Below, in pieces: positions 43,912 through 53,038 of a stretch of 64,000 bases of DNA (positions are counted from its first letter, which is position 1; every line of letters starts with the position of its first letter). The notes beneath the pieces were generated by a model. That model searched no databases. It was not told the origin of the DNA and saw only the letters and a list, made by a program, of their open reading frames with translations. This stretch comes from CAZUCE01 sp964619265 (GTDB lineage Bacteria; Planctomycetota; UBA1135; GCA-002686595). Position numbers and translations under genes: made by a program. The stretch spans positions 4,208 through 68,207 of the forward strand of contig CAZUCE010000021.1 of the NCBI GenBank assembly GCA_964619265.1. Direction: 5' to 3'.

Positions 43912-45485
43912 TCCTCGGCGCTCTCCCGATCATCTTCCGGCGAGTCGACCCCGGCCAAACGCCAGATTCGTCCGAAGGCCTCGTCGGTCACGAGTTCGGC
44001 ATGCTCGCCGAGCCAACGGTAAAGCTCGGGAGCCGGGATTCGATCTCCGGACTCCACATAGAAGTCAGCGCCACGCCGCACCAGGTCTTTCAAGGTTCCA
44101 GGTTCCTGACTGTCCGCCGGAATCGAAAAGCCCTTCGCACCAGCCGCGTAGAACACGGTCGGCTCCTCGAAATTGTTGGGTCGTTTCCAGGTTGGATGGA
44201 TGGACGGTTTTGGAGAGCGCACGACAATCCGATCGGTTGGCTGAACGAGCGGCGCAAGGACGCGACCGAGGGCCACCGTCGGTGAGCCTTGCAGCTCGAT
44301 GCGCCGAGCCCGTTCCTCGGCGCCGAAGACCACGAAACGGGACCCTAAGAGTCCCAGGATGAGAACCGCCGGCCAAGCCAGCGTGGAGATCCGTCCGAGA
44401 GCCGGGAAGGATCCCAGCAACTCCTGGGTCGCCCGGGCGGTCCAGTAGGCCCCGCAAAGAGCCCCTAGTACGTGGTAATGCGGTCCAGCCCACAGATCGG
44501 AGCTGTAGCGCAGGGAGATGTAAAGGCCTACCACATTGCCGAACGCAAGGGCGATCTCCACCGGCCCCAGGCGCCGGGCCAGGGCCAACCCGAGCAGGGC
44601 AAGGGCGCCGGTTGCCCCGGCGCCAAATCGGAGCCACAGCACGGCCAGATTCAGGTGAATGCGCGGCGAGAGCAGCGATTCGAGAGTCGGAAATTTGGTG
44701 TCTCCTCCGGAAAGCACGCCGAAGGTATTTCCGTAGTCGCGGTACAGGCCGTTGGCATGCCACAGGTGAGATCCCGCCACCGCCAACACGAAGCCCCAAG
44801 CCAGCCAAGGAGAACTGCGTACCAGTCGCTGACGGCCCCCCAGCAGCAACACGCTGAATTGCACAACCCCAAGCGCGAGCGCGGAGGCCTTCAAAAGAGC
44901 CGCAAACGCCGTCGAGAGCGAGGCTGCCACCAGTGCACCGGTACCGCCGCGCTCGGCGTAGCGGACGAACCAGAAGAAGCCGAGCACGACGAAGAACGTG
45001 CTGGCCATATCCGGCATCACGCTGACCGAAAGGCCAACCCACAGTCTCGACGACAAGAGAACGCCGGCACCGATCCATGCCGCGAAATCTCCGAACCGGC
45101 GGCGCCCGAAAAGGAAGAACGCCAGGCCGCAGCCGCCGCCGAACAAGAGGCTGAGCGCCTGCCCGATCCACTCATGCTCGCCGGCCAAGCGCATCCCCAC
45201 CGCGATCGTGGCCGCGTACAGGGGCAATTCGGTTTCGACGTAGCCAGGTCCGTCCCCGCGCCAATCGATGCGCGGATACAGTGGATGGATGCCCTCGCGA
45301 TGAAAGTTGCGTGCGATCGCTTGGGTGTCGACCTCGCGCCAGGAAGCTCCGATGCCGTCGGGCCGCACCCACAGGCTCTCGGCAACCAACCAGGCGATCA
45401 GCGTCAGTCCGAACAGAGCCAGGATCATCCGGCCGCCACGGCGAGGCGATTCCAATCCTGAGCGGTCGTTTGAAGCCGAGTCCAT
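43908..45485 (-). CDS. GT39/ArnT-like polytopic membrane glycosyltransferase
   Basis: 525 residues. The first loop after the N-terminal membrane segment has the catalytic-type acidic motif REVDTQAIARNFHREG and then GPGYVETELPLYAATIAVG, as in GT39/GT83 dolichyl- or undecaprenyl-phosphate-sugar transferases. About ten hydrophobic segments follow to near residue 410, and then a soluble periplasmic domain. The ATG at 45485 overlaps the previous gene's stop (ATGA); longer open frame upstream merely shadows that gene. Likely transfers a sugar from a polyprenyl carrier to a surface acceptor. Confidence 0.87.
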   Translation of the reverse strand: MDSASNDRSGLESPRRGGRMILALFGLTLIAWLVAESLWVRPDGIGASWREVDTQAIARNFHREGIHPLYPRIDWRGDGPGYVETELPLYAATIAVGMRLAGEHEWIGQALSLLFGGGCGLAFFLFGRRRFGDFAAWIGAGVLLSSRLWVGLSVSVMPDMASTFFVVLGFFWFVRYAERGGTGALVAASLSTAFAALLKASALALGVVQFSVLLLGGRQRLVRSSPWLAWGFVLAVAGSHLWHANGLYRDYGNTFGVLSGGDTKFPTLESLLSPRIHLNLAVLWLRFGAGATGALALLGLALARRLGPVEIALAFGNVVGLYISLRYSSDLWAGPHYHVLGALCGAYWTARATQELLGSFPALGRISTLAWPAVLILGLLGSRFVVFGAEERARRIELQGSPTVALGRVLAPLVQPTDRIVVRSPKPSIHPTWKRPNNFEEPTVFYAAGAKGFSIPADSQEPGTLKDLVRRGADFYVESGDRIPAPELYRWLGEHAELVTDEAFGRIWRLAGVDSPEDDRESAEE

Positions 45486-47521
45486 CAACGATCTCCGTCG
45501 CGGGCGGGGGCGCTCTCGGGCGGCCCCGTGGGCGAGGAGTCTAGGGCCCCAGCGCCCGGGCGGGGCGTCGAGCCCGAAAGTTCTAGTTCGGAAAGCCATC
45601 CCGAAGACGGATCGAAGCGGAACGCCCGGCTCACCCCCAAGGATCGGGCCAGCGCCAAATCGTCTCCGCCCAAGGAGCGAGCCGCCCAAAGCCGCGGCTC
45701 GCCGATCGGCCGCGGCAGGTGAAAACGCCTCCGGTCGATTTCGCGAGGCAGCCGCACGAACACGATGGCGCGCTCCTCGCTGGAAGTGGCCTGCTCGAGC
45801 GCCGTCCAGGGCGCGCGCCTGGCCGTGGCTTCCCGCTCGGCCGCGCGCAGCTGGGTGGCCACCAGCAGGGTCCCCGCCAGCAGCCCCCCCGCGCTCACCC
45901 CGCGCAGGATGAGCGCCTCTCCACCGCGCCCCCCCTGCCGCCGGCCCAGCTCCTCGGCACCGGCCACCGCCAGCAAGGCAAGCGGCACAACGCTCTCGAC
46001 CCAGTACAAAGGGCCGGCCCACGGCACACCGTGGAACTTGAGAAGCGCGTAGAACCCGATGAGTCCCAGGGGCAGTCCGGCGCGTTCGAGCGCTTGCCTG
46101 AGGGGCCCGGAAAGCCCCATCGCCATCCACAGCAAGCCGGGTGCGAGGCCGAGCCACCAGACGTCGAGACGCGTGAGGTTGTAAAGCGAGTTTGGGAGGG
46201 CGGTTGCCGAATTGACCAGCCCCCAGCGATCGTTGGGCGAAACTTCCCGCGCGTACAGGGCGTAGGCCGTGTCCAACCATGAACCGGTGGTCGCGTGATT
46301 GAAGGCGGCGAAAAAGGCCATCGCCGGAAGGCAAGCGAGCAACGCAAGTCCGATCGACGGAACGGCACGAACGCCGCGCCGAGAAATCGAGATCGCCACC
46401 AGCCACAGGGCCAGCACAACCCCGGTCCCCGGGCGCACGAGCACACAGGCCGACAACGCCAGTCCGGCGAGCGCTGCGAACGGAAGGGCTCGGCGCGGCC
46501 GATCCCCTCCGGCTGCTTCGAGCCCTGCAAACGTCGCTGCGGTAGCCGCGAGCGCCAGCGGCAGCGAGCTGGTGTGCGAGAGATGCGTAACTCCAATGGC
46601 GACAACCATCGGCGAAGCGCTGGCCCAGATCGAGACGGTCCCTGGACGTCGCGCGCCCAAGCCGCGGGCGACGAGATACGCGAGCGCCGGAGTGAACAGC
46701 TGCCCCAGCCGCGTCATCAGCACGGGCCAACCGAGCCAAACCCCGGGCGTCAGCCACAGGGCGTGGCCGGGCGGGTACTTCGCGAAGACCCGCTCGCCCG
46801 CGTAGATCTGTCGCGCCGGGAAGAACGCATCCAGAGGCGATCCAGCCAGCGTCATGTGGCCGCTCGCAAACAAGCGCGCCTGAAACAAGTAGGCCCGGCC
46901 ATCGTTGGTGAGCGGCTCGCCGTGCAGCGCCCACTGGGCAAGCAGCTCGCTCAAAGAAGCCAACCCGAGGCCCGCCAGGCCCAGCCACAGCCAGGGCGTG
47001 ACCGTTCGGACCGCGGAGGCCGTGGCGAGTTCCTCTTCATGCCGGGGACCGCGGCCTGTCGCGGTCCGTCTGCCCCAGCTCAAGAGCCCGGCCCAAACCA
47101 GCAGACCTGCCCCCCATCCGCGAAGCGCATGGGTCACGTCAAGCCGAGTCTCCGCGCCGATCGCGCTGCGTTCGGCCACGAACAGGAGCAGGCCAGGGTC
47201 GAACGCCAAAAACAACGCGAGCCCGAATCCGAGCGTCCACCCGATTCGCGCGATCCCCCTGCTCGCCCAACTGCGGGCGAGCGCCGCGCCACTCGCGAGG
47301 GCCAGCGCGCAGGCGGCCCAGCGTGCCGCTGGCAACCAGCGGCCGAGCACCTCGAGCCATCGGTCGCGGTCGACCGCGGCCAACTCCGAGCCGACGAAGC
47401 TGAAGGTGAACACCGGCGGCCGGTCCAGGCCGGTCGCCGCTGGATCCAAAAACTCCGCCCGCAGCAGGAGTAGAGCGAGGCCGGCCGCGGCCAGCGGGAT
47501 CGCAAGTCGGCCGCGGTTCAT
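45485..47521 (-). CDS. Polytopic membrane protein, glycosyltransferase-like
   Basis: 678 residues from the ATG at 47521, with about a dozen hydrophobic segments up to near residue 590 and then a soluble C-terminal part. The periplasmic loop near residue 230-290 has NDGRAYLFQARLFASG and FAKYPPGHALWLTPGVWLGWP, matching GT-C type transferases (GT39-like) in which the first acidic residue is here Asn-Asp. It heads a three-gene operon with ATGA junctions, followed by a GT39-like and a GT4-like enzyme. The gene is divergent from a sulfatase-like gene across 141 bp. Donor and acceptor unknown. Confidence 0.8.
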   Translation of the reverse strand: MNRGRLAIPLAAAGLALLLLRAEFLDPAATGLDRPPVFTFSFVGSELAAVDRDRWLEVLGRWLPAARWAACALALASGAALARSWASRGIARIGWTLGFGLALFLAFDPGLLLFVAERSAIGAETRLDVTHALRGWGAGLLVWAGLLSWGRRTATGRGPRHEEELATASAVRTVTPWLWLGLAGLGLASLSELLAQWALHGEPLTNDGRAYLFQARLFASGHMTLAGSPLDAFFPARQIYAGERVFAKYPPGHALWLTPGVWLGWPVLMTRLGQLFTPALAYLVARGLGARRPGTVSIWASASPMVVAIGVTHLSHTSSLPLALAATAATFAGLEAAGGDRPRRALPFAALAGLALSACVLVRPGTGVVLALWLVAISISRRGVRAVPSIGLALLACLPAMAFFAAFNHATTGSWLDTAYALYAREVSPNDRWGLVNSATALPNSLYNLTRLDVWWLGLAPGLLWMAMGLSGPLRQALERAGLPLGLIGFYALLKFHGVPWAGPLYWVESVVPLALLAVAGAEELGRRQGGRGGEALILRGVSAGGLLAGTLLVATQLRAAEREATARRAPWTALEQATSSEERAIVFVRLPREIDRRRFHLPRPIGEPRLWAARSLGGDDLALARSLGVSRAFRFDPSSGWLSELELSGSTPRPGAGALDSSPTGPPESAPARDGDR

Positions 47522-47662
47522 GGCCTGAAGATAGAGCAGGGCCGCGGCCGCGCGGCCGGTTCGCCCGCCCGGCGTGCCGCGCCTGCTCCTCCGAATTTTG
47601 TCCGGGGCCGCCTCGAAACGCTCGGGCGCCCTGGCGCGGGCCGTATCGTTGGGAGGATCGCC

Positions 47663-49156
47663 ATGGACCATCGAATCTCCGCCCTCGCCCCGGCTCTCGG
47701 TTTCGCCGCCAGCCTGACGCTCCTCGGCCCCCTGGCCTTGAGCAGCTGCAGCCGCGGAGCCGAATCGAACCGCCTACCCGGCACGCTGCTGATGACCGTC
47801 GATAGCCTGCGCCGGGACCACGTTTCGGCCTACGGCTACCGAAGCCCGTTTGGCAAACAGGAAGCAACCACGCCGGCGTTCGAAACCCTGGCCTCAGGCG
47901 GTGTCCTGTTCGAGAACGCCAGCAGCTCGACCTCTTGGACGCTGCCGAGTCACGCGGCGCTGTTCACCGGGCTCCCCGACCCCCTGCATGGGGTGACCGA
48001 CAACGGCGCCCGGATCGCTCCTGAGCTGAAAACCCTGGCCGAGCTTCACGAGCGTGCCGGGCACGCGACGTCCGGTTCGTTCGCCGGACCGAATCTGCAT
48101 CCGGCCTTCGGCTTCGCCCAAGGCTTCGAAGACTGGCTCGACTGCTCCGCCGTCGAGCTGGACGATCAGTTGTTCGAAAACGCGGACGAGGCCGAGCCGG
48201 GTTCGTTCCTTGGAACGCACCGGGCTTCCCACGAAGCCGTGACCTCGCCACTCACCTTGGCCGCGGGAAGAGCTTTCCTGGAGGAGCGCGCCGCGGATCG
48301 CGAACCGTTCTTCCTGTTCGCTCACTGGTGGGATGCGCACTACGACTACACGCCGCCGCCCGAGTATGCCCAGCGCTTCGCCGATTCGAGCTACCGCGGC
48401 ACCTTCCGCGGCAACCATCTGGTCGAAAAGCGCCGGGCGGCTTCTCCCGCCGACGTTGTGTTCCTGAAGAGTCTCTATGACGCGGAGATCCGCTTCACCG
48501 ACGACCACATCGCCGAGCTGCTCGAGGACTTGGATCGGTTTGGGCTCGCGGAGACCACGGCGGTCTGCCTGACCTCCGACCACGGCGAGGAGTTCTATGA
48601 GCACGGCCGCTGGGGCCATCAACGCACCCTCTACCGGGAGGTGCTCGAGATTCCGATGGTCCTTCGGGCCCCCGGCGTGGCCCCCGCCGGGGTGCGCGTT
48701 CGCGGTGGCGTTGGGCTCCAAGATCTCTACGCGACCTTGGCCGCAATCGCCGGACTGGACACCCCGGCCTACGTTGAGTCGCGCGACCTGGCCGAACTGT
48801 GGCGCCACCCACAGGCCCCCGGAAACCCAACCTTCGCGCACCTCGACGTTCCCTTGCGCGAAGTGCGCTCGTCCACCTGGACCACGGAACGCTACAAGGC
48901 CAGCTACGACCACATCTCCGAGCAGGGCTGGGTTTACGACCTCGAATTGGATCCGGGCGAACGCAATCCAAAAGCCCTCCGCATCCCGCCGGAACAGCCC
49001 GGCCCCGCCGGGGCTGCTCTGTCCGAACTGCTGGCCGAACTGGTCCGCCAAGACAGCGTCGCCGATTCCATCCCCGGATCCGACTCGCGCAGCTCAGGGG
49101 AGATGAGCGCCGATCTGCGCAAGCGACTCGAGGCTGCCGGATACCTCTCGAAGTGA
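47663..49156 (+). CDS. Sulfatase-fold lipoprotein with Thr in place of the formylglycine cysteine
   Basis: 497 residues with a lipoprotein signal (lipobox LSSC, C29). It has the alkaline phosphatase/sulfatase fold, with N-terminal metal ligands in MTVDSLRRDH and C-terminal ones in LTSDHGEEFYEHGRWGH. At the nucleophile position, sulfatases have C/S-x-P-x-R; here the sequence is T93-L-P-S-H97 followed by AALFTG. Thr nucleophiles are used by phosphoethanolamine and glycerol-phosphate transferases, so true sulfatase activity through formylglycine is unlikely. Its stop overlaps the next gene's GTG. Together with the divergent transferase operon it suggests surface glycan modification. Confidence 0.85.
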   Translation: MDHRISALAPALGFAASLTLLGPLALSSCSRGAESNRLPGTLLMTVDSLRRDHVSAYGYRSPFGKQEATTPAFETLASGGVLFENASSSTSWTLPSHAALFTGLPDPLHGVTDNGARIAPELKTLAELHERAGHATSGSFAGPNLHPAFGFAQGFEDWLDCSAVELDDQLFENADEAEPGSFLGTHRASHEAVTSPLTLAAGRAFLEERAADREPFFLFAHWWDAHYDYTPPPEYAQRFADSSYRGTFRGNHLVEKRRAASPADVVFLKSLYDAEIRFTDDHIAELLEDLDRFGLAETTAVCLTSDHGEEFYEHGRWGHQRTLYREVLEIPMVLRAPGVAPAGVRVRGGVGLQDLYATLAAIAGLDTPAYVESRDLAELWRHPQAPGNPTFAHLDVPLREVRSSTWTTERYKASYDHISEQGWVYDLELDPGERNPKALRIPPEQPGPAGAALSELLAELVRQDSVADSIPGSDSRSSGEMSADLRKRLEAAGYLSK

Positions 49157-49968
49157 ACGATCCGGACGATCCCGTCACCGCAGCCCTGGAGCGAGCGTTC
49201 GAGGCGCTCGATGCAGGCGACCCCGAGGCACTCGCGTGCGAGCTAATGAACTGGCCGAAGCTCGGCGTCGAAGATCCGCTGGCCTTCGTGTTTACCGTGC
49301 ACGTAGAGCTGCTGCGAGGCGAATGGAAGGCCGCCGCGCGGCGACTGGAGCTCGCCCGCGCCAGCGTCTCTCAAGCGGAACCAGAGCTGTTCGCGGTCGC
49401 TGGCGAATTCGCACTGTGCACGTGGCGAGCTGATCAGGCAATCGACGAGTTCCGCCGTGCACTCGAGCTGGAACCACGTGCAGATCTGCATTTGCGCCTT
49501 GCGCTCGCGTTCGACCTGCTGGATCGGCCGGAGGAAGCTGAGCGATGCTTGGAGCAGGCGCGCGCACTCGAACCCGTCCAGTTCGCAAACGTCAGGCACT
49601 ACAACGTCGATCGATTCGAGGCGCTCGTCGTTGAAGCTGCTGAGCGCTTGCCGGAGTCCTTTCGAGCTGTGCTCGAGGAAGTCGCCGTCGTGCTCGATCC
49701 GGTTCCACGCGCCGAGCTCGCCAGCGGCCGTGAGGCCGAAACACCCCCCGATCTGCTCGGACTGTTTGTGGGAGCCTCCGCCCTCGAACGGTCGATCGAA
49801 GGGTTGCCCGAGTCGCCGGCCGTCATCTACCTCTTTCAGCGCAACCTCGAGCGTTTTTGTCGCGACGAAGATGAACTCGCCGAGCAAGTCGCCGTCACGC
49901 TCTACCACGAGCTCGGGCATGCCCTGGGGTTCGACGAAGACGGCGTCGATCGGCTCGGGCTCGCCTAG
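49153..49968 (+). CDS. TPR-like N-terminus fused to zincin metallopeptidase (PF06262-like)
   Basis: 271 residues, GTG start overlapping the previous stop (GTGA). Residues about 15-150 are helical pairs of TPR type (WKAAARRLELARASVSQAEP, QAIDEFRRALELEPRADLHL, PEEAERCLEQARALEP). Residues about 165-271 are the minimal zincin domain known from DUF1025-type proteins, with H252-ELG-H256 followed by ALGFDEDGVDRLGL. There is no signal peptide. The fused domain order is known in PVC and myxobacterial proteins. Substrate unknown; coupling to the sulfatase-fold gene is strong. Confidence 0.85.
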   Translation: MNDPDDPVTAALERAFEALDAGDPEALACELMNWPKLGVEDPLAFVFTVHVELLRGEWKAAARRLELARASVSQAEPELFAVAGEFALCTWRADQAIDEFRRALELEPRADLHLRLALAFDLLDRPEEAERCLEQARALEPVQFANVRHYNVDRFEALVVEAAERLPESFRAVLEEVAVVLDPVPRAELASGREAETPPDLLGLFVGASALERSIEGLPESPAVIYLFQRNLERFCRDEDELAEQVAVTLYHELGHALGFDEDGVDRLGLA

Positions 49969-50299
49969 CAGGCCGCGGTGGGTCGCCCCTCACCGGAATG
50001 GGGATCGATCGGACCCCATGGCAAGCTGTGCCGGCGACTTGAACCAACCGGGTTCGGAGGAGCTGCCGCGCCATTCAGACCGGGCACCGGTGGGCTGCCG
50101 GCGCCCGGGCGGTCTGGGCAAAAGGCCCTGCGAAAAAACGCCGGGGTTTGTTGATCGGGTCAAACCGCGACGGGGGCGCTCCCTGGAGGTCCTCCCTGGC
50201 TGAATCGAAGAGCCAAGAACCCTGAGTTCATAAGCTAGGCCGCCACCGGATATGTTTGGCGGATCGACCGCTCCCCCACCTGAACCCCCCGGGTTTTCC
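49969..50299. other. Intergenic region upstream of the large propeller gene, no gene seen
   Basis: 331 bp between two plus-strand genes. A short A-run (gcgaaaaaacgcc near 50132) and an AT-richer stretch near 50224-50255 (gttcataagc, ggatatgttt) look promoter-like but do not give a convincing -35/-10 pair. No hairpin terminator for the zincin gene was recognised. Confidence 0.45.
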
Positions 50300-52747
50300 A
50301 TGCGCCATCTTCTCTGTACCGCGGCGCCTCGAATGGCCTCTGCTTGCCTCTTCGGAGTGCTCGCCGCCTCCGATCTGTCTGCCCAAGTCGGCCTCGATCT
50401 TGAGCTGATGAGCGGCGGGGGCATCGGTGAGAACCTGCTTTGGTCCGTCTCAGGGCAAGACGCCTTTTCCCCGCTGCCGAGATTGCTCGGCGTGGACTTC
50501 GGGACGATCCCCGGCGGCGTCGACCTGTACCCGTTCGGCTTTTTGCACCTCGCGCTGTCACCCTCGCTAGTGATCCTGCCTGGCCAGGCGGACGGTTTCT
50601 ACTCCCTTGCGGTTCCTGATTCTCCGAATCTGCAAGGCCTCTCGCTCTACGCCCAAGCTCTCGGTCCCGCTCTCGGCGCCCCGGCCGGCACGCTGCTGCT
50701 GTCCAACCTGGTCGAAACCCAGCTCTCGAACCAAACCCCCGTGGCACGACTCGCCCACACCCTGTGCCTTGGGGATGGCACCCTCTACACCAGTGGAATC
50801 GATGGTACTTCCGGCAAGCTGCGTTCCCTCGGTTTCATTACGGCCGGCGCGCTTCCTGTTTCGATGACCGCTTCCAACGACGGTCGCTTCGTGTGGATCG
50901 TCGACGACGCCTCCAACGAAGTGCGCAGCTTCATGGTCGATCCCCAGAGCGGGCAATTGTCCACCGGAGCCGTAGCGGCCTGCGATCCGGGCACGAACCT
51001 GATGGCGATCGACCCGACCGGACAGGTGCTGCTCACCGGAAGTTCGAGCACCGATCGAGTTCGGACCTACCGGATCGATCTGGCGACTGGCGCGCCCGCG
51101 CCGAACTCCGTGAGCTCGGCGCCGAGCGTTTCCGATCCCGCGGATATCGCGTTCCACGCACTCGGCAAGTTCGCTTATGTGCTGTCCGGAGGCGGTCAGG
51201 AGATCCTGTCGCTGCAGATCGATCTGGTGAGTGGTTCGCTCACTCCGGTTTCGAGTGCCCCCGCGCCGACCGGCGCGAACCGCCTCCTGACCGATGCCAA
51301 GGCCGGATTCGGCGTGGCCCTTGGGCAAAGTTCCGGGCAAATCCGGGTCTTCGAAATCGACTCGGGCAACGGCTCCTGGAACAGCCTCGGCGCCGGTCCA
51401 GCCGGATTGAACGGCGGAATCGGCGCCGCCGAAATCGTCGACCTCGACGGCGAGCGCTTCCTCTACGCCGACGAGCCGGCTTTGGCTCAACTCTCGATTT
51501 TCCGAATCGACACAAACAGCGGCGTGCTGCTTCCCCAGCAAGGCCTCTTCCACGGCAGCACCTGGAGCGACCTAGCTTGGGACGGTGGCGCCGGCCGCTT
51601 GATCGTTACCGATGTTGCGGAGAACAACCTGCTGATCTTCCGGCTGAACGATCAAGGAGCCCTGATCCAAGAGTCGAGCCTACGCACGCGGCAGACGCCC
51701 ATTGCGATCGGTCTGGCCAGCGGCCTGGAACCCCTGGAATTCACGACGCGTTCGCTGTTTGTGGCCCACGAGGAATCGAGCGAGCTGCGCGCGTTCCAGG
51801 TCCTCGGTCCGAATGCCCTGGTCCTGGACCTGGGAGGCGGAGTGTTCCCGACGCAATCCGGTCCGGTCTCCGTGGCTCTGTCGCCGGCTGGCGACTTGGC
51901 GGTCACCAGCGATTTCGAAGGCAACGGCCTGACCAGCTTTCCAGCCAACGTCACCCTCGGCCAGTTGGGCACGCCCACCAGTGCCCCCATCTCAAGTCCC
52001 CTAGACGTCCAGTTCGACAGCAGCGGCCGTTTCCTCTACGCAACCTCGGCCAGTACCCAGTCCGTCGAGATCTTCCGCCGGCAGTCCGGCTCGCAAATTG
52101 AGTGGGTCGGCTCGGCTGCCCTGCCGGCGAGCTCCTTCCCGTTTGGACTCACCTTGGATCCCAGTGGCCGATTCCTGTTCGTGGCCTGCGGCTTGACCAA
52201 CCTCATCGAGTCCTTCGCCATCGACCCGATCACCGGACTGCTTGCGCCCCGCGGTTCGTCGCCGGTCGAGGGATCTCCGGTCGACTTGACCGTCTCGCCG
52301 GACGGACGCTTCCTCTACTCGGTGCAGCAAAACCCGGGCAACCTGGAAGCCTTCGCCATCGACCCCTCGACCGGATTCCTGTTCAAGCTCGACGACAATC
52401 CGGACTTCGTTTCCGGGGGAGTGGCCGCGGTAGAAATCGAGCCCTGCGGCCGCTTCCTTTACGCCGCCAGCACGACCAGCGACCGGGTTACCTTGTTTCA
52501 GCTTGATCCCGTCAATGGCCAACCCCTGACGCAGGACGGAAGTTCAGTCATCTTCTCGGTCCCCGGAGGTCCCCGCGGCCTGGCCGCCGATGCGACCGGA
52601 CGCTTCCTGTTCGTTTCGCGGAATTCCGCCGACCTGATCGACACCTACGCGATCAACCCGGAGACCGGCACGCTCGACCTGCTCTCGTCGGCCAACACGG
52701 CCGGCAGCGGCCCCGGAGGCCTGGCCGCGGGCTTCGAGTTGAACTGA
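50300..52747 (+). CDS. Secreted lactonase-type beta-propeller protein
   Basis: 815 residues from the ATG at 50300, which opens a signal peptide (about 1-28, ending ASDLSAQ). An N-terminal module (about 30-150) resembles that of the Kelch protein above (GVDLYPFGFLHLALSP, LQGLSLYAQALG). A long propeller region follows with units such as SNDGRFVWIVDDASNEVRSF, FDSSGRFLYATSASTQSVEIF, LDPSGRFLFVACGLTNLIESF and VSPDGRFLYSVQQNPGNLEAF. These are of the 6-phosphogluconolactonase/YVTN type. The number of blades is enough for two propellers. Probably a structural or binding surface protein, since lactonase residues are not identifiable. Confidence 0.85.
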   Translation: MRHLLCTAAPRMASACLFGVLAASDLSAQVGLDLELMSGGGIGENLLWSVSGQDAFSPLPRLLGVDFGTIPGGVDLYPFGFLHLALSPSLVILPGQADGFYSLAVPDSPNLQGLSLYAQALGPALGAPAGTLLLSNLVETQLSNQTPVARLAHTLCLGDGTLYTSGIDGTSGKLRSLGFITAGALPVSMTASNDGRFVWIVDDASNEVRSFMVDPQSGQLSTGAVAACDPGTNLMAIDPTGQVLLTGSSSTDRVRTYRIDLATGAPAPNSVSSAPSVSDPADIAFHALGKFAYVLSGGGQEILSLQIDLVSGSLTPVSSAPAPTGANRLLTDAKAGFGVALGQSSGQIRVFEIDSGNGSWNSLGAGPAGLNGGIGAAEIVDLDGERFLYADEPALAQLSIFRIDTNSGVLLPQQGLFHGSTWSDLAWDGGAGRLIVTDVAENNLLIFRLNDQGALIQESSLRTRQTPIAIGLASGLEPLEFTTRSLFVAHEESSELRAFQVLGPNALVLDLGGGVFPTQSGPVSVALSPAGDLAVTSDFEGNGLTSFPANVTLGQLGTPTSAPISSPLDVQFDSSGRFLYATSASTQSVEIFRRQSGSQIEWVGSAALPASSFPFGLTLDPSGRFLFVACGLTNLIESFAIDPITGLLAPRGSSPVEGSPVDLTVSPDGRFLYSVQQNPGNLEAFAIDPSTGFLFKLDDNPDFVSGGVAAVEIEPCGRFLYAASTTSDRVTLFQLDPVNGQPLTQDGSSVIFSVPGGPRGLAADATGRFLFVSRNSADLIDTYAINPETGTLDLLSSANTAGSGPGGLAAGFELN

Positions 52748-53038
52748 TCGGTGACCGGCGCCCCGCACGATCCGCCTGATCGCTGAGCCCTCCGGAGCCG
52801 CGATCGGCGGCGCAGGGCAGTGCTGAGCCATCGGCGCCTCCGGGACTGGCCTGCTTGCCGGTCCGAGAAAGGTGGCTTCCAGGGGCCGCAGCAGGCTCCC
52901 AAGCCGGCTCCGACCATGGATTGCCCAGGGTCCGATTGACGCTCCCCCCCTGCGTCCGGACCATGGCTCGCCCTTCGTCCGAGGATTCCTCCCGGACGCC
53001 GGCAACCAGACAAAGAAGAAGGCCTCCAACCGCCCGTC

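Noticed and set aside
45486..46988. Long minus-strand upstream extension of the GT39-like gene
   Set aside because: It lies entirely within the coding part of the polytopic membrane gene in another frame. The ATG at 45485 with an ATGA overlap and the start of the membrane protein fit better.
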